From Sulfurimonas sp. hsl 1-7 (GTDB taxonomy: Bacteria > Campylobacterota > Campylobacteria > Campylobacterales > Sulfurimonadaceae), in contig NZ_JAUIRR010000003.1 in NCBI RefSeq assembly GCF_030577135.1, positions 122,887-186,886 of the forward strand: a stretch of DNA of 64,000 nt, given 5' to 3'. The notes under the pieces are model-generated. The model did not search any database, was not told the origin of the DNA, and worked only from the letters and a program-made list of their open reading frames with translations. Shown here one piece after another: positions 35,012-44,560 of this stretch. The position numbers and the translations under genes are program-made. Within the stretch, counting starts at the first letter, position 1; each line of letters opens with the position of its first letter.

Positions 35012-35697
35012 TCTCTATATTTCCTATTTGCAAAATTTGCTTCAATCAATGTTTTTGTATATTCATTTTGAGGATCGTTAATTATACTAGCCATTGTACC
35101 ACATTCAACTAACTTCCCCAACTTGATTACACAGATATCTTCACAAAGTGACTGCGCTGAAGCGATGTCGTGTGTTACAAAGAGCATCTTAAAACCCTCT
35201 TTTTTTTGTAACTCTTTTAGAAGCTCTATAATGTTAATTCGTGTCTGCGGATCAAGTGCAGTTGTCGGTTCATCAAGCAGTAAGAGCTTTGGCTTTTGAG
35301 AGATTGCTATAGCTATTACAACTCTTTGAAGCTGCCCGCCTGAAAGTTCGGGAGGGTATCTCTCTAAGAGTGCAAGTTCCAGTCCCAACTCATCAAAAAG
35401 CTGCTCTATCCTTTTATGAGGAACAAAGAACTGTTTTTTTATTTTTGTAAGGGGAGAGAGTGCCGTAAAAGGGTTTTGTACAACTAAACTCACATCCCCG
35501 TTACGTCCCAGTTTGATCGCACTGTCCACTTTTATGTTTAACTCCATAGAATCAGGTAACATATCTAAAAGTGATTTGAGTGTTAAACTTTTTCCGCTTC
35601 CGCTTTGTCCCACAAGGGCTAAAGAGTTTTTCACCTCAAATGCGATATCTACCAAAGTATCACCCTTATGTTTTATCTCAAGCTTATTAATTTTCAA
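35008..35697 (-). CDS. Orphan ABC ATPase of the oligopeptide/nickel (DppD/NikD) type
   Basis: 229 residues, one nucleotide-binding domain. It has Walker A GQSGSGKS, the Q-loop VVQNPFTALSPLT typical of the Dpp/Opp/Nik ATPases, signature LSGGQLQRVVIAIA, and Walker B LLLLDEPTTALDP with the H-loop THD. It is shorter than DppD (about 330 residues) and lacks its C-terminal iron-sulfur-like peptide-transporter tail. No permease or binding protein lies nearby, so its membrane partner must be elsewhere. It overlaps the BioF-like gene by 11 bp. Confidence 0.85.
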   Translation of the reverse strand: MKINKLEIKHKGDTLVDIAFEVKNSLALVGQSGSGKSLTLKSLLDMLPDSMELNIKVDSAIKLGRNGDVSLVVQNPFTALSPLTKIKKQFFVPHKRIEQLFDELGLELALLERYPPELSGGQLQRVVIAIAISQKPKLLLLDEPTTALDPQTRINIIELLKELQKKEGFKMLFVTHDIASAQSLCEDICVIKLGKLVECGTMASIINDPQNEYTKTLIEANFANRKYRE

Positions 35698-36793
35698 GAT
35701 GCACCTCTTGAGATATCATTTGAGATAACAGGGTTAAATCTTCACAACTTTCACCAAGTCGTGCGATCACCCTCAAAATTGCGCTTGGAACCGTCGGCTG
35801 ACGGATAGCGCCAATGCTGTAACCCTGCTCAAAGAGTTTGTTTTTGATCTCTAGCACCTTACGGTTATCCCCGATAACTATCGGTGCAATTAGCCCCTCC
35901 ATCTTTAAGTCAAGCTCTTTTTTTATGATCGCCTGTCTTTTGCTGATCTCCTCTCTTAAGAGCTCTTTATTCTCTATAATATATTTCAGTGCATTATGCC
36001 CGAGCAGCGTATCGTACAGAGATAAAGATGTAGCATAGATGATAGGCTTTGCACGGTTGATGAGATACTCGTTAATATGTGCAGAGGATAAAATATACGC
36101 ACCGAAACTTCCGTACGCTTTGCCGAGTGTCCCCATTTTAATATGGTTTGGTTTGATCTCAATATCGTAAAGGTCATACACACCCATAAGTTTTTTGCCG
36201 ACAATGCCGCTGCTATGTGCTTCATCTACAATTAAAATAGCTTCATATCGGTCACAAAGTGCAAAAACCTCTTTTGAACACAGATCGCCGTCCATAGAGT
36301 AGATCCCCTCAACCGCTACGATGTTTCTTTTTGCATCTGAATTTTTGAGTAAATTCTCCAATTCATCCATATCGTTGTGTTTGAAAAAAGTGACATCTAC
36401 ATGTTCAAGGTTTGTAGCAAGCACTCCTGAAGCGTGATAGAGCTCATCCATAAAAAGCTTGTCACCTTTTCGTACCAAAGACTCGATCAAGGCGATATTT
36501 GCATTAAAGCCGCTGCCTAAAACAACGCCCGCTTCAAAACCGTTTATGCTGCACAACTCATCTTCAAAATCTTTATGTATCTGATGATAACCGTTTACTA
36601 AAAGGGAAGCTTTTGAACTATGGAGATCTAACTCATTTAAAACCTCTACAGTTTTGCGGTGCAGCTCTTTATTGTGAGCTAGTCCCAGATAATCATTTGA
36701 GGCAAAATCTTTTATCTTATAATCTAAAACTTCACGTGTACGAAAACGCCCCGACTTTTTTAACGCTTTTATTTCGTTGCTATAAAAATTCAT
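35687..36793 (-). CDS. bioF: BioF-like alpha-oxoamine synthase (8-amino-7-oxononanoate synthase)
   Basis: 368 residues of the PLP-dependent alpha-oxoamine synthase fold: ASNDYLGLA near the start, GSGFNANI, the PLP-ring motif VDEAHSSGIVG, and the PLP lysine in KMGTLGKAYGSFGA. BioF joins pimeloyl-ACP or -CoA and alanine for biotin. Related enzymes (Kbl, CqsA, Spt) share these motifs, so the exact substrate is less certain, but length and the HSSGIVG motif favour BioF. It overlaps the GGDEF gene by 4 bp; no other biotin gene is nearby. Confidence 0.8.
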   Translation of the reverse strand: MNFYSNEIKALKKSGRFRTREVLDYKIKDFASNDYLGLAHNKELHRKTVEVLNELDLHSSKASLLVNGYHQIHKDFEDELCSINGFEAGVVLGSGFNANIALIESLVRKGDKLFMDELYHASGVLATNLEHVDVTFFKHNDMDELENLLKNSDAKRNIVAVEGIYSMDGDLCSKEVFALCDRYEAILIVDEAHSSGIVGKKLMGVYDLYDIEIKPNHIKMGTLGKAYGSFGAYILSSAHINEYLINRAKPIIYATSLSLYDTLLGHNALKYIIENKELLREEISKRQAIIKKELDLKMEGLIAPIVIGDNRKVLEIKNKLFEQGYSIGAIRQPTVPSAILRVIARLGESCEDLTLLSQMISQEVHLEN

Positions 36794-38607
36794 CTGGTTA
36801 CTACTTGATTTCTACCGTTTGCTTTTGCTTGATAAAGTGCTTCATCCGCTCTGGTTAAAAGATGATCCGAATCTTCACCTAGGATATATTCGGTTACACC
36901 GAAACTCATAGTAATCGGTAACACTACTTTATGTTCAGCTACTTTTTTTCTTACTTTTTCTGCTAACTTTGCACCTTTTTGAGCATCTGCATACGGGACG
37001 ATAATCACAAACTCTTCACCGCCCATTCTACAAAAGATGTCTGCCTCTCTAATCATTGTAGAGATCAGTTTTGTGTACTCAATCAGTACATTATCCCCGA
37101 CACCGTGACCGTGTTTATCGTTCACTCGTTTAAAATGATCTATATCTATCATAATAACTGCTATAGGGAACTTGTAACGTTTTGCAAGGGAGATGGTCTC
37201 TTCAATTTTTGTTTTGTAAAAGCGTCTGTTACCAATATTTGTCAATGAATCCGTAATAGTTAATTTTTCCAATTTTATTTTATACATCTCTTCATTGGTT
37301 ACATCGGAAAAAATAGCACTGTAGTACCCTTTCTCTTCAGAAACCAGTGAAACACCTACCGTAAAATAGTAGCTTTGATTGTTATAATTGATTTTAACCT
37401 TGTTTCTTTTTTCAGGATTGTTCAGGATGTAATCGATCCATAATTCGCCGTCCATATATCTCGTTATATATCCCTCTTCATGTACAAAAAGTTCACATAT
37501 ACACCCGTATCTATCTTTAAACTCGTCAATATCCTTCTCTTTTGAGAAGTACTTAAAAAATGTTTGATTAACATCTATAATTCTGTTTTTGTCGTTTATA
37601 ACAACTATATTTGTTGAAGAGTCTATAATATTTTTTATATAAGATTTTTGACGTGCTAAAAGATAAAAAAGTACAAGATTTACCATACCTGCTAAGATAA
37701 GGATAAAGATAAATCCGATTGCTACCCACTTAAAGATGAAAAACTCTTCATCATCGGTAGATATATCCGCCAACTTTTGAAACATTATATAGTACCCAAG
37801 AGTCTCTTTGTTAAAATCAACTATTGGATAAGATACTATCATGTAACCGTTTTCAATCTTATACCCAGTAGAGAAATAGTTCTCTACCCCCTCGCGTTGC
37901 AGATACTCCAGTTTCTCTTTTGGAACATCAAAGTTTGCGATGTAATACCCCTCTAAAAAGGTTTCGGTGAAAGGATACTGCAGTTTTTGAGTATGTTTTT
38001 TATTTAGCATAACTACAGAATCTATCTTAGATTTTTTAAGACCTTTTTCTATAGAGTTAAAGTGTGAAATCAGCTCAAGTATACCAACTACACGATTTGA
38101 TTCCATTATTGGCACTATTGCCTTAATCGCAACAGTAAACTTTCCAGAACTTATTGTATAGAGAACTTTTTTTGTTTTTAGAACCTCTGCAAGATCAGCT
38201 CTTACATTTGTTAAGTCATCTCCGCGTCTATTGGTCCAGCTTCTATATACTGAGTTTAAATCTTTATCTATTATATTGAACCATATGTTTTTATACTCTG
38301 TATCTTGTTTTAATTTTTTTACTAACTCTTTATAATATTGTCTATGAACTTTTCTGTGCTTTATCTCTTCAATTAGACGTTGATCTTGAGAGAGCACTAA
38401 AGCAATTGCTAAAGTAGCTTTTTGTTTTTCGTAAATCATCTGAGCTACACGAGACTGCATACTTGTTGCTTGATGCTTGTAATTCTCTTCTTGCATCTCA
38501 TGTTTTTTAGCATTTACAAAATCAAAGTAGTAATACGAAGCTACCATTAAAATAGAGATAAAACTTGCTAAGAATATATAGATCTTACGGTTGTTGAAAA
38601 TATTCAT
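36790..38607 (-). CDS. Membrane diguanylate cyclase with double-Cache sensor
   Basis: 605 residues. An N-terminal helix (about 10-28), a periplasmic double-Cache-like domain (about 30-270), a second helix (about 290-318, VAIGFIFILILAGMVNLVLF), a PAS-like segment (about 325-430) and a GGDEF domain with RMGGEEFVIIVPYA (active type) follow in order. It should make cyclic-di-GMP in response to a periplasmic ligand. The sensory half resembles the protein at 49525-50619, which has no output domain. It lies 1 bp after maf and overlaps the BioF-like gene. Confidence 0.9.
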   Translation of the reverse strand: MNIFNNRKIYIFLASFISILMVASYYYFDFVNAKKHEMQEENYKHQATSMQSRVAQMIYEKQKATLAIALVLSQDQRLIEEIKHRKVHRQYYKELVKKLKQDTEYKNIWFNIIDKDLNSVYRSWTNRRGDDLTNVRADLAEVLKTKKVLYTISSGKFTVAIKAIVPIMESNRVVGILELISHFNSIEKGLKKSKIDSVVMLNKKHTQKLQYPFTETFLEGYYIANFDVPKEKLEYLQREGVENYFSTGYKIENGYMIVSYPIVDFNKETLGYYIMFQKLADISTDDEEFFIFKWVAIGFIFILILAGMVNLVLFYLLARQKSYIKNIIDSSTNIVVINDKNRIIDVNQTFFKYFSKEKDIDEFKDRYGCICELFVHEEGYITRYMDGELWIDYILNNPEKRNKVKINYNNQSYYFTVGVSLVSEEKGYYSAIFSDVTNEEMYKIKLEKLTITDSLTNIGNRRFYKTKIEETISLAKRYKFPIAVIMIDIDHFKRVNDKHGHGVGDNVLIEYTKLISTMIREADIFCRMGGEEFVIIVPYADAQKGAKLAEKVRKKVAEHKVVLPITMSFGVTEYILGEDSDHLLTRADEALYQAKANGRNQVVTR

Positions 38608-39156
38608 CTACATAAACCTCTTGAGCACTTCTACACTGAGTCCCATTGCAGTACTTTCATACCCGCGTACATCTTTAATATACGACTTGCAAAACCCTTC
38701 TACCATACAGCCGCCCGCTTTTCCACGCCACATGCCGCTTTCTAAATAACTCTCTAAATCATCATGATCAAACTCATCAAAGATATAATCTGTTTTAGAG
38801 ATATCTACTATCTTCTTTGTTTGTGAATGGTAGATCATGCAAGTGATAATACTTGTAATATTTCCACTTTGCGTTAGTAAAATATTACGAGCATCATCTT
38901 TACATTTTGCTTTTCGAAGAATTTGGTTTTGTGAGGTAACAACGGTATCGGCAACTAAAAGTGGATAATCATTAATCCCAAAAGCTTTGAGATTTGCTTC
39001 ATACTTTCCAAGTGTTGCCTGATATACGAAGTTTTTTGGAGAGGTTGCAACTATGCTCTCTTCATCAAACTCTACACTCTCTTGAATAAAGTCTATCTCT
39101 GCATTTTGCAGTAAAAGTGCACGAGTCTCAGATGAAGAAGCAAGTCTAATACGCAT
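38608..39156 (-). CDS. maf: Maf-family nucleotide pyrophosphatase
   Basis: 182 residues with the Maf signatures RLASSSETRALLLQNA at the N-terminus, VADTVV in the middle and GKAGGCMVEGF near the end. Maf proteins hydrolyse non-canonical or methylated nucleoside triphosphates and are implicated in septum arrest. The start overlaps the CopD-like gene by 11 bp. Confidence 0.9.
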   Translation of the reverse strand: MRIRLASSSETRALLLQNAEIDFIQESVEFDEESIVATSPKNFVYQATLGKYEANLKAFGINDYPLLVADTVVTSQNQILRKAKCKDDARNILLTQSGNITSIITCMIYHSQTKKIVDISKTDYIFDEFDHDDLESYLESGMWRGKAGGCMVEGFCKSYIKDVRGYESTAMGLSVEVLKRFM

Positions 39157-39682
39157 TTCTAAGGGTAACTCCTAAGAATATAGCGATAACTCCTAAAATA
39201 ATATTTAAAGGAACCATATATTTTCCGATAAGTTCTAAAGCTTTTTTAGCACCTGCACTGTCACCTGCATCTAAAAGTTTTTGTGCTTTGTTACGTCTTA
39301 AAATCATAGCTAAAAGATTCACTGCCATTACCATCCAAATAACCTCTTTCACATGTACAAGGTTATAGATATACATTGCATAGTCATCAATTACATTACC
39401 GCTTGCATCAACAGCTGCCGCACGAAAGCCTAAGCCCACAGCCATAATAACAGCCGTAATAATTAAGATAAATACAAACGGAGAAACTATTGTAAATAAT
39501 CTCTTTAAGGCATGTGCACTTCTTTGCATTCTGTGAAGCGGTGACTCAATTTGAGCAAATGAGTAATGAGCAGCATATCGCATCGCGATCATACCACCAA
39601 CCCATACAACTGCACTGATTACGTGTAAAAAAACAATAATTGTTTTATATTCCGCAAAAAGTTGTACCAGAAAATCTTTCAT
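39146..39682 (-). CDS. CopD-like integral membrane protein
   Basis: 178 residues with four predicted membrane helices (about 13-33, 60-82, 108-128 and 150-172). A histidine opens helix 1 in FLHVISAVVWVGGMIAMRY, and another stands in HVKEVIWMVMAV; the pattern HVxxxVxWxGG is seen in CopD-like and HemJ-like proteins and could hold a metal or heme. The specific role is unknown. It lies between maf and alaS and touches alaS by one base. Confidence 0.75.
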   Translation of the reverse strand: MKDFLVQLFAEYKTIIVFLHVISAVVWVGGMIAMRYAAHYSFAQIESPLHRMQRSAHALKRLFTIVSPFVFILIITAVIMAVGLGFRAAAVDASGNVIDDYAMYIYNLVHVKEVIWMVMAVNLLAMILRRNKAQKLLDAGDSAGAKKALELIGKYMVPLNIILGVIAIFLGVTLRNAY

Positions 39683-42234
39683 TAGTTAAGTACCTCTTGA
39701 ATATATTGTAAAGATGCTTCTTTCGCTTCAGGAAGTTTTGTTTTATCTTTTCCACCCGCTTGAGCAAAGTCAGGACGGCCGCCGCCGCCACCACCAAGTA
39801 TCGGTGCAATTTGTTTGATCCAGTCACCTGCTTTAGCATCACAATCTTTGATACCCGCAGCAATTAAAACTTTATCCCCTTTTACTTGGAAAAGCATTGC
39901 AGCAACTTTATCGTGTTGATTTTTAAGCTCATCGATTTTTTCTTTAATGTCACCGCTTGGAAGCTCTTCAACAACTACAGCTACACCGTTAATCTCATTT
40001 ACTTTGATTTCAACTTTTGCAGATTCTTGAGCCTCTTTAACTTCAACTTTCAACTCTTCTATAGTCGATTTAAGTCTGTTAATACCTGCAAGAACATCAA
40101 GGTTTTTCACTTCAGTTTCTACTTGTTTGAGTAGAGTTCTTTGTTCACAGAAGTAATCGTATGCAGCTTTTCCACATACAGCTTCAATACGTCTAACTCC
40201 CGCACTTACACCACTCTCTTTAGTGATGATGAAACTTCCGATGTTTGCAGTGTTGTCAACGTGAACACCACCACAGAACTCAACACTTGCTTTCTCAAAG
40301 CTTACAACGCGAACCTCATCACCATACTTCTCACCAAACTGGCTTTTTGCACCTGAATGTTTTGCTTCTTCGATCGGCAGAACTTCAGTTTTTCTCTCAA
40401 TGCCACGAGAAACAAGTGCATTTACACGTGCTTCAATTTCAGTGAGTTCTTCAGCAGTCACAGCTTTAGGGTGTGAAAAGTCAAAACGTAAACGGTTTGC
40501 TTCATTAAGTGATCCAGCTTGTGCAATATGGTCACCAAGTACATCATAAAGAACTGCGTGTAAAAGGTGTGTTGCCGAATGGTGTTTGATGATCTCATTT
40601 CTTGAAATATCTACATGAGAATCAACTACAGTTCCAACACTTAGATCTTTTGTCACTTCAATCTCTGAAAGATTTAATTCAAAGAATTTTTTAGTGTCTA
40701 AAACTTTTGCAAAACCTTCTAGCTCACCAGAGTCTCCCGTCTGCCCACCGCTTTCAGCATAAAATGGAGTGATGTCAAGATATACCCAACCTTTTTCACC
40801 CGCTTTAAGCGTGTCAACTTTTTTGTACGCTTCATTTAAAAGTGCTTTTACTTCTCCAGAATGTTCTGTAAAGTCATATCCAACAAATACATTTTCGCCA
40901 AACTCTTCTATAAGTTCTTTAAAGTCACCGTGTGCTGCTGCATCACCGCTTCCTTTCCAATTCGCTTTTCCAAGTTGTTTCTGCTCAGTCATAAGTGCTT
41001 CAAATTTTTGGGCATCTAATCCTAAACCTTTTTCACGAAGCATATCTTCAGTTAAGTCTAACGGGAAACCGAAAGTATCGTAAAGTTTAAATGCAACCTC
41101 ACCTGAGAACACATCTTTAGTATTATCAAGTTCTTTTTCAAAAAGTGCAATTCCATTCTCAATAGTTTTGAAAAATCTTGCTTCTTCAAGTTCGATCTGT
41201 TCTTTTACTGCATCAGCTTTTTCTGCCAAATACTCATACTGTCCATGCATAATGCTTACAAGGGTATCTACGATTTTGTACATAAACGGCTCACGGAATC
41301 CTAAAAGATACCCGTGTCTTACTGCACGACGAAGGATACGGCGAAGTACATAACCACGTCCTTCGTTTGAGAAGTTTACACCCTGAGCAAGTAAGAACAG
41401 AGTCGTTCTGATATGATCAGCAATAACACGATAACTCGCACCCGTTGCATACGTGTATTCTTTTGAAATAAGCTCTTCTACTTTGCGGATTAACGGCATA
41501 AACAGAGATGAACCGTAATTTGAAAGTGCACCCTCTTTGATAGCAACTACACGCTCTAGTCCCATACCGGTATCGATCGAAGGTTTTGCTAATGGAATTC
41601 TCTCACCACCTGCAACTTTTACCTCATACTGCATGAAAACAAGGTTCCAGATCTCTAAAAATCTGTCACCATCACCACCCATATAGTCCTCTGGACCGCT
41701 AAAGTGTTCAGCACCTTGATCGTAAAAGATCTCACTACATGGACCACACGGACCCGTATCACCCATTGACCAGAAATTGTCTTTGTCACCAAGACGCATA
41801 ATGCGATCTTTTGCTACATACTTCATCCAAATCGCTTCGGCTTCATCATCACTCTCATGAACAGTCACCCATAACTTTTCGATCGGAAGTTCTAGAACTT
41901 CAGTGATAAATTCCCAAGCATGTGAAATAGCTTCCTCTTTGAAGTAATCACCAAAACTAAAGTTACCAAGCATTTCGAAAAAAGTGTGGTGACGCGCAGT
42001 GTGTCCAACATTTTCAAGGTCGTTGTGTTTTCCACCCGCACGGATACAAGTTTGGCATGAAGTTGCACGAGGGTTTTCAGGTGTTGGTATTTCACCTGTA
42101 AAAATAGTTTTAAACGGTACCATTCCTGCATTGTTAAAAAGCAGTGTAGCATCATCTGGCACTAAAGGCGCAGAAGCTACTCTATCGTGTTGTTTTGATT
42201 CAAAAAACTTAAGAAACTCTTCTCTAATATCCAT
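39682..42234 (-). CDS. alaS: Alanyl-tRNA synthetase
   Basis: 850 residues from the ATG at 42234; a TTG directly before it is also in frame. Aminoacylation domain ([24 protein letters not shown]), editing domain with [12 protein letters not shown] and the zinc motif CGGVHV, and C-terminal C-Ala domain ending [15 protein letters not shown] are all intact. It charges tRNA-Ala and corrects mischarged Ser and Gly. Confidence 0.98.
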   Translation of the reverse strand: MDIREEFLKFFESKQHDRVASAPLVPDDATLLFNNAGMVPFKTIFTGEIPTPENPRATSCQTCIRAGGKHNDLENVGHTARHHTFFEMLGNFSFGDYFKEEAISHAWEFITEVLELPIEKLWVTVHESDDEAEAIWMKYVAKDRIMRLGDKDNFWSMGDTGPCGPCSEIFYDQGAEHFSGPEDYMGGDGDRFLEIWNLVFMQYEVKVAGGERIPLAKPSIDTGMGLERVVAIKEGALSNYGSSLFMPLIRKVEELISKEYTYATGASYRVIADHIRTTLFLLAQGVNFSNEGRGYVLRRILRRAVRHGYLLGFREPFMYKIVDTLVSIMHGQYEYLAEKADAVKEQIELEEARFFKTIENGIALFEKELDNTKDVFSGEVAFKLYDTFGFPLDLTEDMLREKGLGLDAQKFEALMTEQKQLGKANWKGSGDAAAHGDFKELIEEFGENVFVGYDFTEHSGEVKALLNEAYKKVDTLKAGEKGWVYLDITPFYAESGGQTGDSGELEGFAKVLDTKKFFELNLSEIEVTKDLSVGTVVDSHVDISRNEIIKHHSATHLLHAVLYDVLGDHIAQAGSLNEANRLRFDFSHPKAVTAEELTEIEARVNALVSRGIERKTEVLPIEEAKHSGAKSQFGEKYGDEVRVVSFEKASVEFCGGVHVDNTANIGSFIITKESGVSAGVRRIEAVCGKAAYDYFCEQRTLLKQVETEVKNLDVLAGINRLKSTIEELKVEVKEAQESAKVEIKVNEINGVAVVVEELPSGDIKEKIDELKNQHDKVAAMLFQVKGDKVLIAAGIKDCDAKAGDWIKQIAPILGGGGGGRPDFAQAGGKDKTKLPEAKEASLQYIQEVLN

Positions 42235-42270
42235 CAATATATCTCTTCTTGTAAAATTATGCGATTATAT

Positions 42271-42717
42271 CTAAAAATCGCTAAAAGTTAGCTCATCTTT
42301 GATTTTTAGGGCTTTATAGTGGCTTTGAAATAAGTCTGCTGCTATCCCGTTTTCATACTTAAGTATCTCTTTTTTTTGATCTAAAACAGGTGTCGTTTTA
42401 TATCCGCAAGAGGGGGATTTTGATTTTAAAACTATCGCATCTGCATCTTGATTTTTTTCAATAAATGAGAGTATCTCATCTTCTAAAAGTTGTGTCACGT
42501 CTTTATTTGTCTCATCTGTTACGATCCTCTTTTTTCCATCTATAAGCATCACATTAATACGCTCTCTGGGAGTTCCAAAAAGTGGCGCTTCGGGACAAAA
42601 AGGGATAATCTCGTACTCTTTAAAATATTCCAATAACTCATCATATTTTTTTGTTTTTCCGTCATAACGGCAAAACTCCCCTAACAAACACGCAGAGATG
42701 ATCACTTTTTTTCTCAT
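42271..42717 (-). CDS. DUF523 family protein
   Basis: 148 residues matching DUF523: ISACLLGEFCRYDGK at the N-terminus, CPEAPLFGTPRERIN and the final KSPSCGY motif. The conserved cysteines suggest a metal or iron-sulfur site. The function is not established. It is 36 bp ahead of alaS and probably the first gene of the long minus-strand operon that runs to 27.5 kb, starting divergently from the FapA-like gene. Confidence 0.88.
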   Translation of the reverse strand: MRKKVIISACLLGEFCRYDGKTKKYDELLEYFKEYEIIPFCPEAPLFGTPRERINVMLIDGKKRIVTDETNKDVTQLLEDEILSFIEKNQDADAIVLKSKSPSCGYKTTPVLDQKKEILKYENGIAADLFQSHYKALKIKDELTFSDF

Positions 42718-42745
42718 TTTTACACCTAATAGATATTTTTTTTGC

Positions 42746-42760
42746 TATTATCTTGAAATG
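42746..42760 (+). promoter_or_regulatory. Extended -10 directly ahead of the FapA-like ATG (possible leaderless mRNA)
   Basis: TGCTATTAT with hexamer 42746-42751 puts the expected transcription start exactly on the A of the ATG at 42758. No Shine-Dalgarno sequence is present. A TATTAG hexamer for the divergent DUF523 gene lies at 42726-42731. Confidence 0.5.
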
Positions 42761-44560
42761 ATTTCTTTTGCACCTTTTACTAAAAAGACAGTATCGATAC
42801 CAAAAACTCTCAAGAACTATACTCAACAGAAAAATATTAACATAAAAGATATTGATTTTACTCTTGAAAAGTATGAAACACTTGTTCGACGTAAAGATAT
42901 TAAAGATGATCTCATTGTAGAAAATCCTGCCGAGATAGATCAAGAGATTTTACTTGACAAAGATGCAAGGATCTATCAACGCTACGATATTAAAATATTC
43001 CCTTCTGACCTAGATATAAACTCTTATAAAATAACACTAGCTGCAAACAAACAAAAAACAAAAGTGATAGCAATTATAAAAGCGGGAAGTATCTTTAACA
43101 AAGATGACACACTTTCTGAAAAACTTTTAACACAGATCCGTCACAAAAAACTTGCCACAGGCTTTTTAATAGATATTTTTGAAGAAGGTCTAGAAAAACA
43201 GTTAGAAAAATTGGTAAAAATTCTCCCTTACGGTAAAAAACTGACAAAAGATGTAAAATTTGTTGTAGCAAAAGGGATTGAACCGATTGACGGTAATGAC
43301 GGAGAGCTACAAAAAGTCTACTTATCATATCAACAAGATGAGCAAAGAAACTATATAGACGGAATAAAAAAAGGGGAGTTAATCCTCCGTTATAAAAAAC
43401 CTCTAAACGGTAGCGGCGGACGCTCTTGTGAAGGGAAATATATCCCTGAAAAGCTAGCTCAGAACTTTACTATACCGGAGATGGATGAGAGTGTTATTCT
43501 CAAAGAAAACGATAGATTTCTGGAATTTTATGCAAACGATAACGGTTTTGTCGAATATGACGACAAGACACTGAAAATCTCTAAAATGCTAAAACTCGAA
43601 GGGGCTGATTATAAGTCGACGGGACACCTGGATGCAAAAGAGCTAAAAGATGAGATCAGTGTTGAGATAAGGCACAATAAAGAAGCGTATGATGATGCGA
43701 TCGGAGAGGGATTAAAAGTTGATGTAAAAGATTTACATGTAAATGGAAGCATAGGCTCAAACGTAAATGTAGCTGCCAAAAGTGTAAACATTGATGCACA
43801 AACACATAAAAGAGCAACTTTTACAGTTGAAGAGAAAGCAAATATCAAACTTCACAGGGGTGATCTTACGGCTAATCATGCCGAAATCGAGATACTTGAA
43901 ACAGGAAAAATAACAGCTCACAAATCGATTCATGTTAAAAAAGTTGTCGGTGGGGAACTGATTGCCCCTAAAATATATATTGATGAACTCGTTTCCAATG
44001 CAAAAATTATAGCTTCCGAACTTATAGAGATAAAAAGTATCAGAGGTTCTAACAACACTTTAATGATCAATCCTGATAAAGTTAAGGCTTACCATCAAGA
44101 GAAAGAAGATTTGAAAAATGGTATCAAGAACAAAAAGAAAAAGTATCAAGAGGAGTTTGATGCTTTACATAAAGAGATAGCAGAACACGCCCAAGAAATA
44201 GATAGAATAAAAACATTTCAAAAACGTATACTTGCAGCACAGTCAACTGGTAAAGCACCAACAAAACAAGATCTAATTCGTGTTCGAGAGTATAAAAGGA
44301 AATCTCAAGAGTTCAAAGAGAGAGAAGATCAATTCAAAGAGAAAGAAGAGTCCATAAAACAGATGGAAGCCGAACTTGAAAAGTTACTAGAGCAGGATCT
44401 TCACGCTGAGATTAGAACCAAGTCACTTTATGATGGCCATATAAAAGTAATATTTGTAAACCCTGACGATGGGAAGGAACTTGTATTTATGCCGCAAGGG
44501 CAAGTTGAAGTTATTTCGCTCAAACTTGATGAGCGAAATAACAGAGTAATCAAAACTTAG
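42758..44560 (+). CDS. FapA / DUF342-family protein
   Basis: About 600 residues from the ATG at 42758; the longer in-frame start at 42698 lies upstream of the promoter and would overlap the DUF523 gene. The central part (about 210-440) is DUF342-like with LRYKKPLNGSGGRSCEGKYI and a beta-helix of repeated VNVAAKSVNIDAQ-type turns. The C-terminal about 130 residues are a Glu/Lys-rich coiled coil. DUF342 (FapA) proteins bind lipid-embedded or polar sites and affect flagellar assembly in Vibrio. Its role here is unproven. Confidence 0.82.
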   Translation: MISFAPFTKKTVSIPKTLKNYTQQKNINIKDIDFTLEKYETLVRRKDIKDDLIVENPAEIDQEILLDKDARIYQRYDIKIFPSDLDINSYKITLAANKQKTKVIAIIKAGSIFNKDDTLSEKLLTQIRHKKLATGFLIDIFEEGLEKQLEKLVKILPYGKKLTKDVKFVVAKGIEPIDGNDGELQKVYLSYQQDEQRNYIDGIKKGELILRYKKPLNGSGGRSCEGKYIPEKLAQNFTIPEMDESVILKENDRFLEFYANDNGFVEYDDKTLKISKMLKLEGADYKSTGHLDAKELKDEISVEIRHNKEAYDDAIGEGLKVDVKDLHVNGSIGSNVNVAAKSVNIDAQTHKRATFTVEEKANIKLHRGDLTANHAEIEILETGKITAHKSIHVKKVVGGELIAPKIYIDELVSNAKIIASELIEIKSIRGSNNTLMINPDKVKAYHQEKEDLKNGIKNKKKKYQEEFDALHKEIAEHAQEIDRIKTFQKRILAAQSTGKAPTKQDLIRVREYKRKSQEFKEREDQFKEKEESIKQMEAELEKLLEQDLHAEIRTKSLYDGHIKVIFVNPDDGKELVFMPQGQVEVISLKLDERNNRVIKT

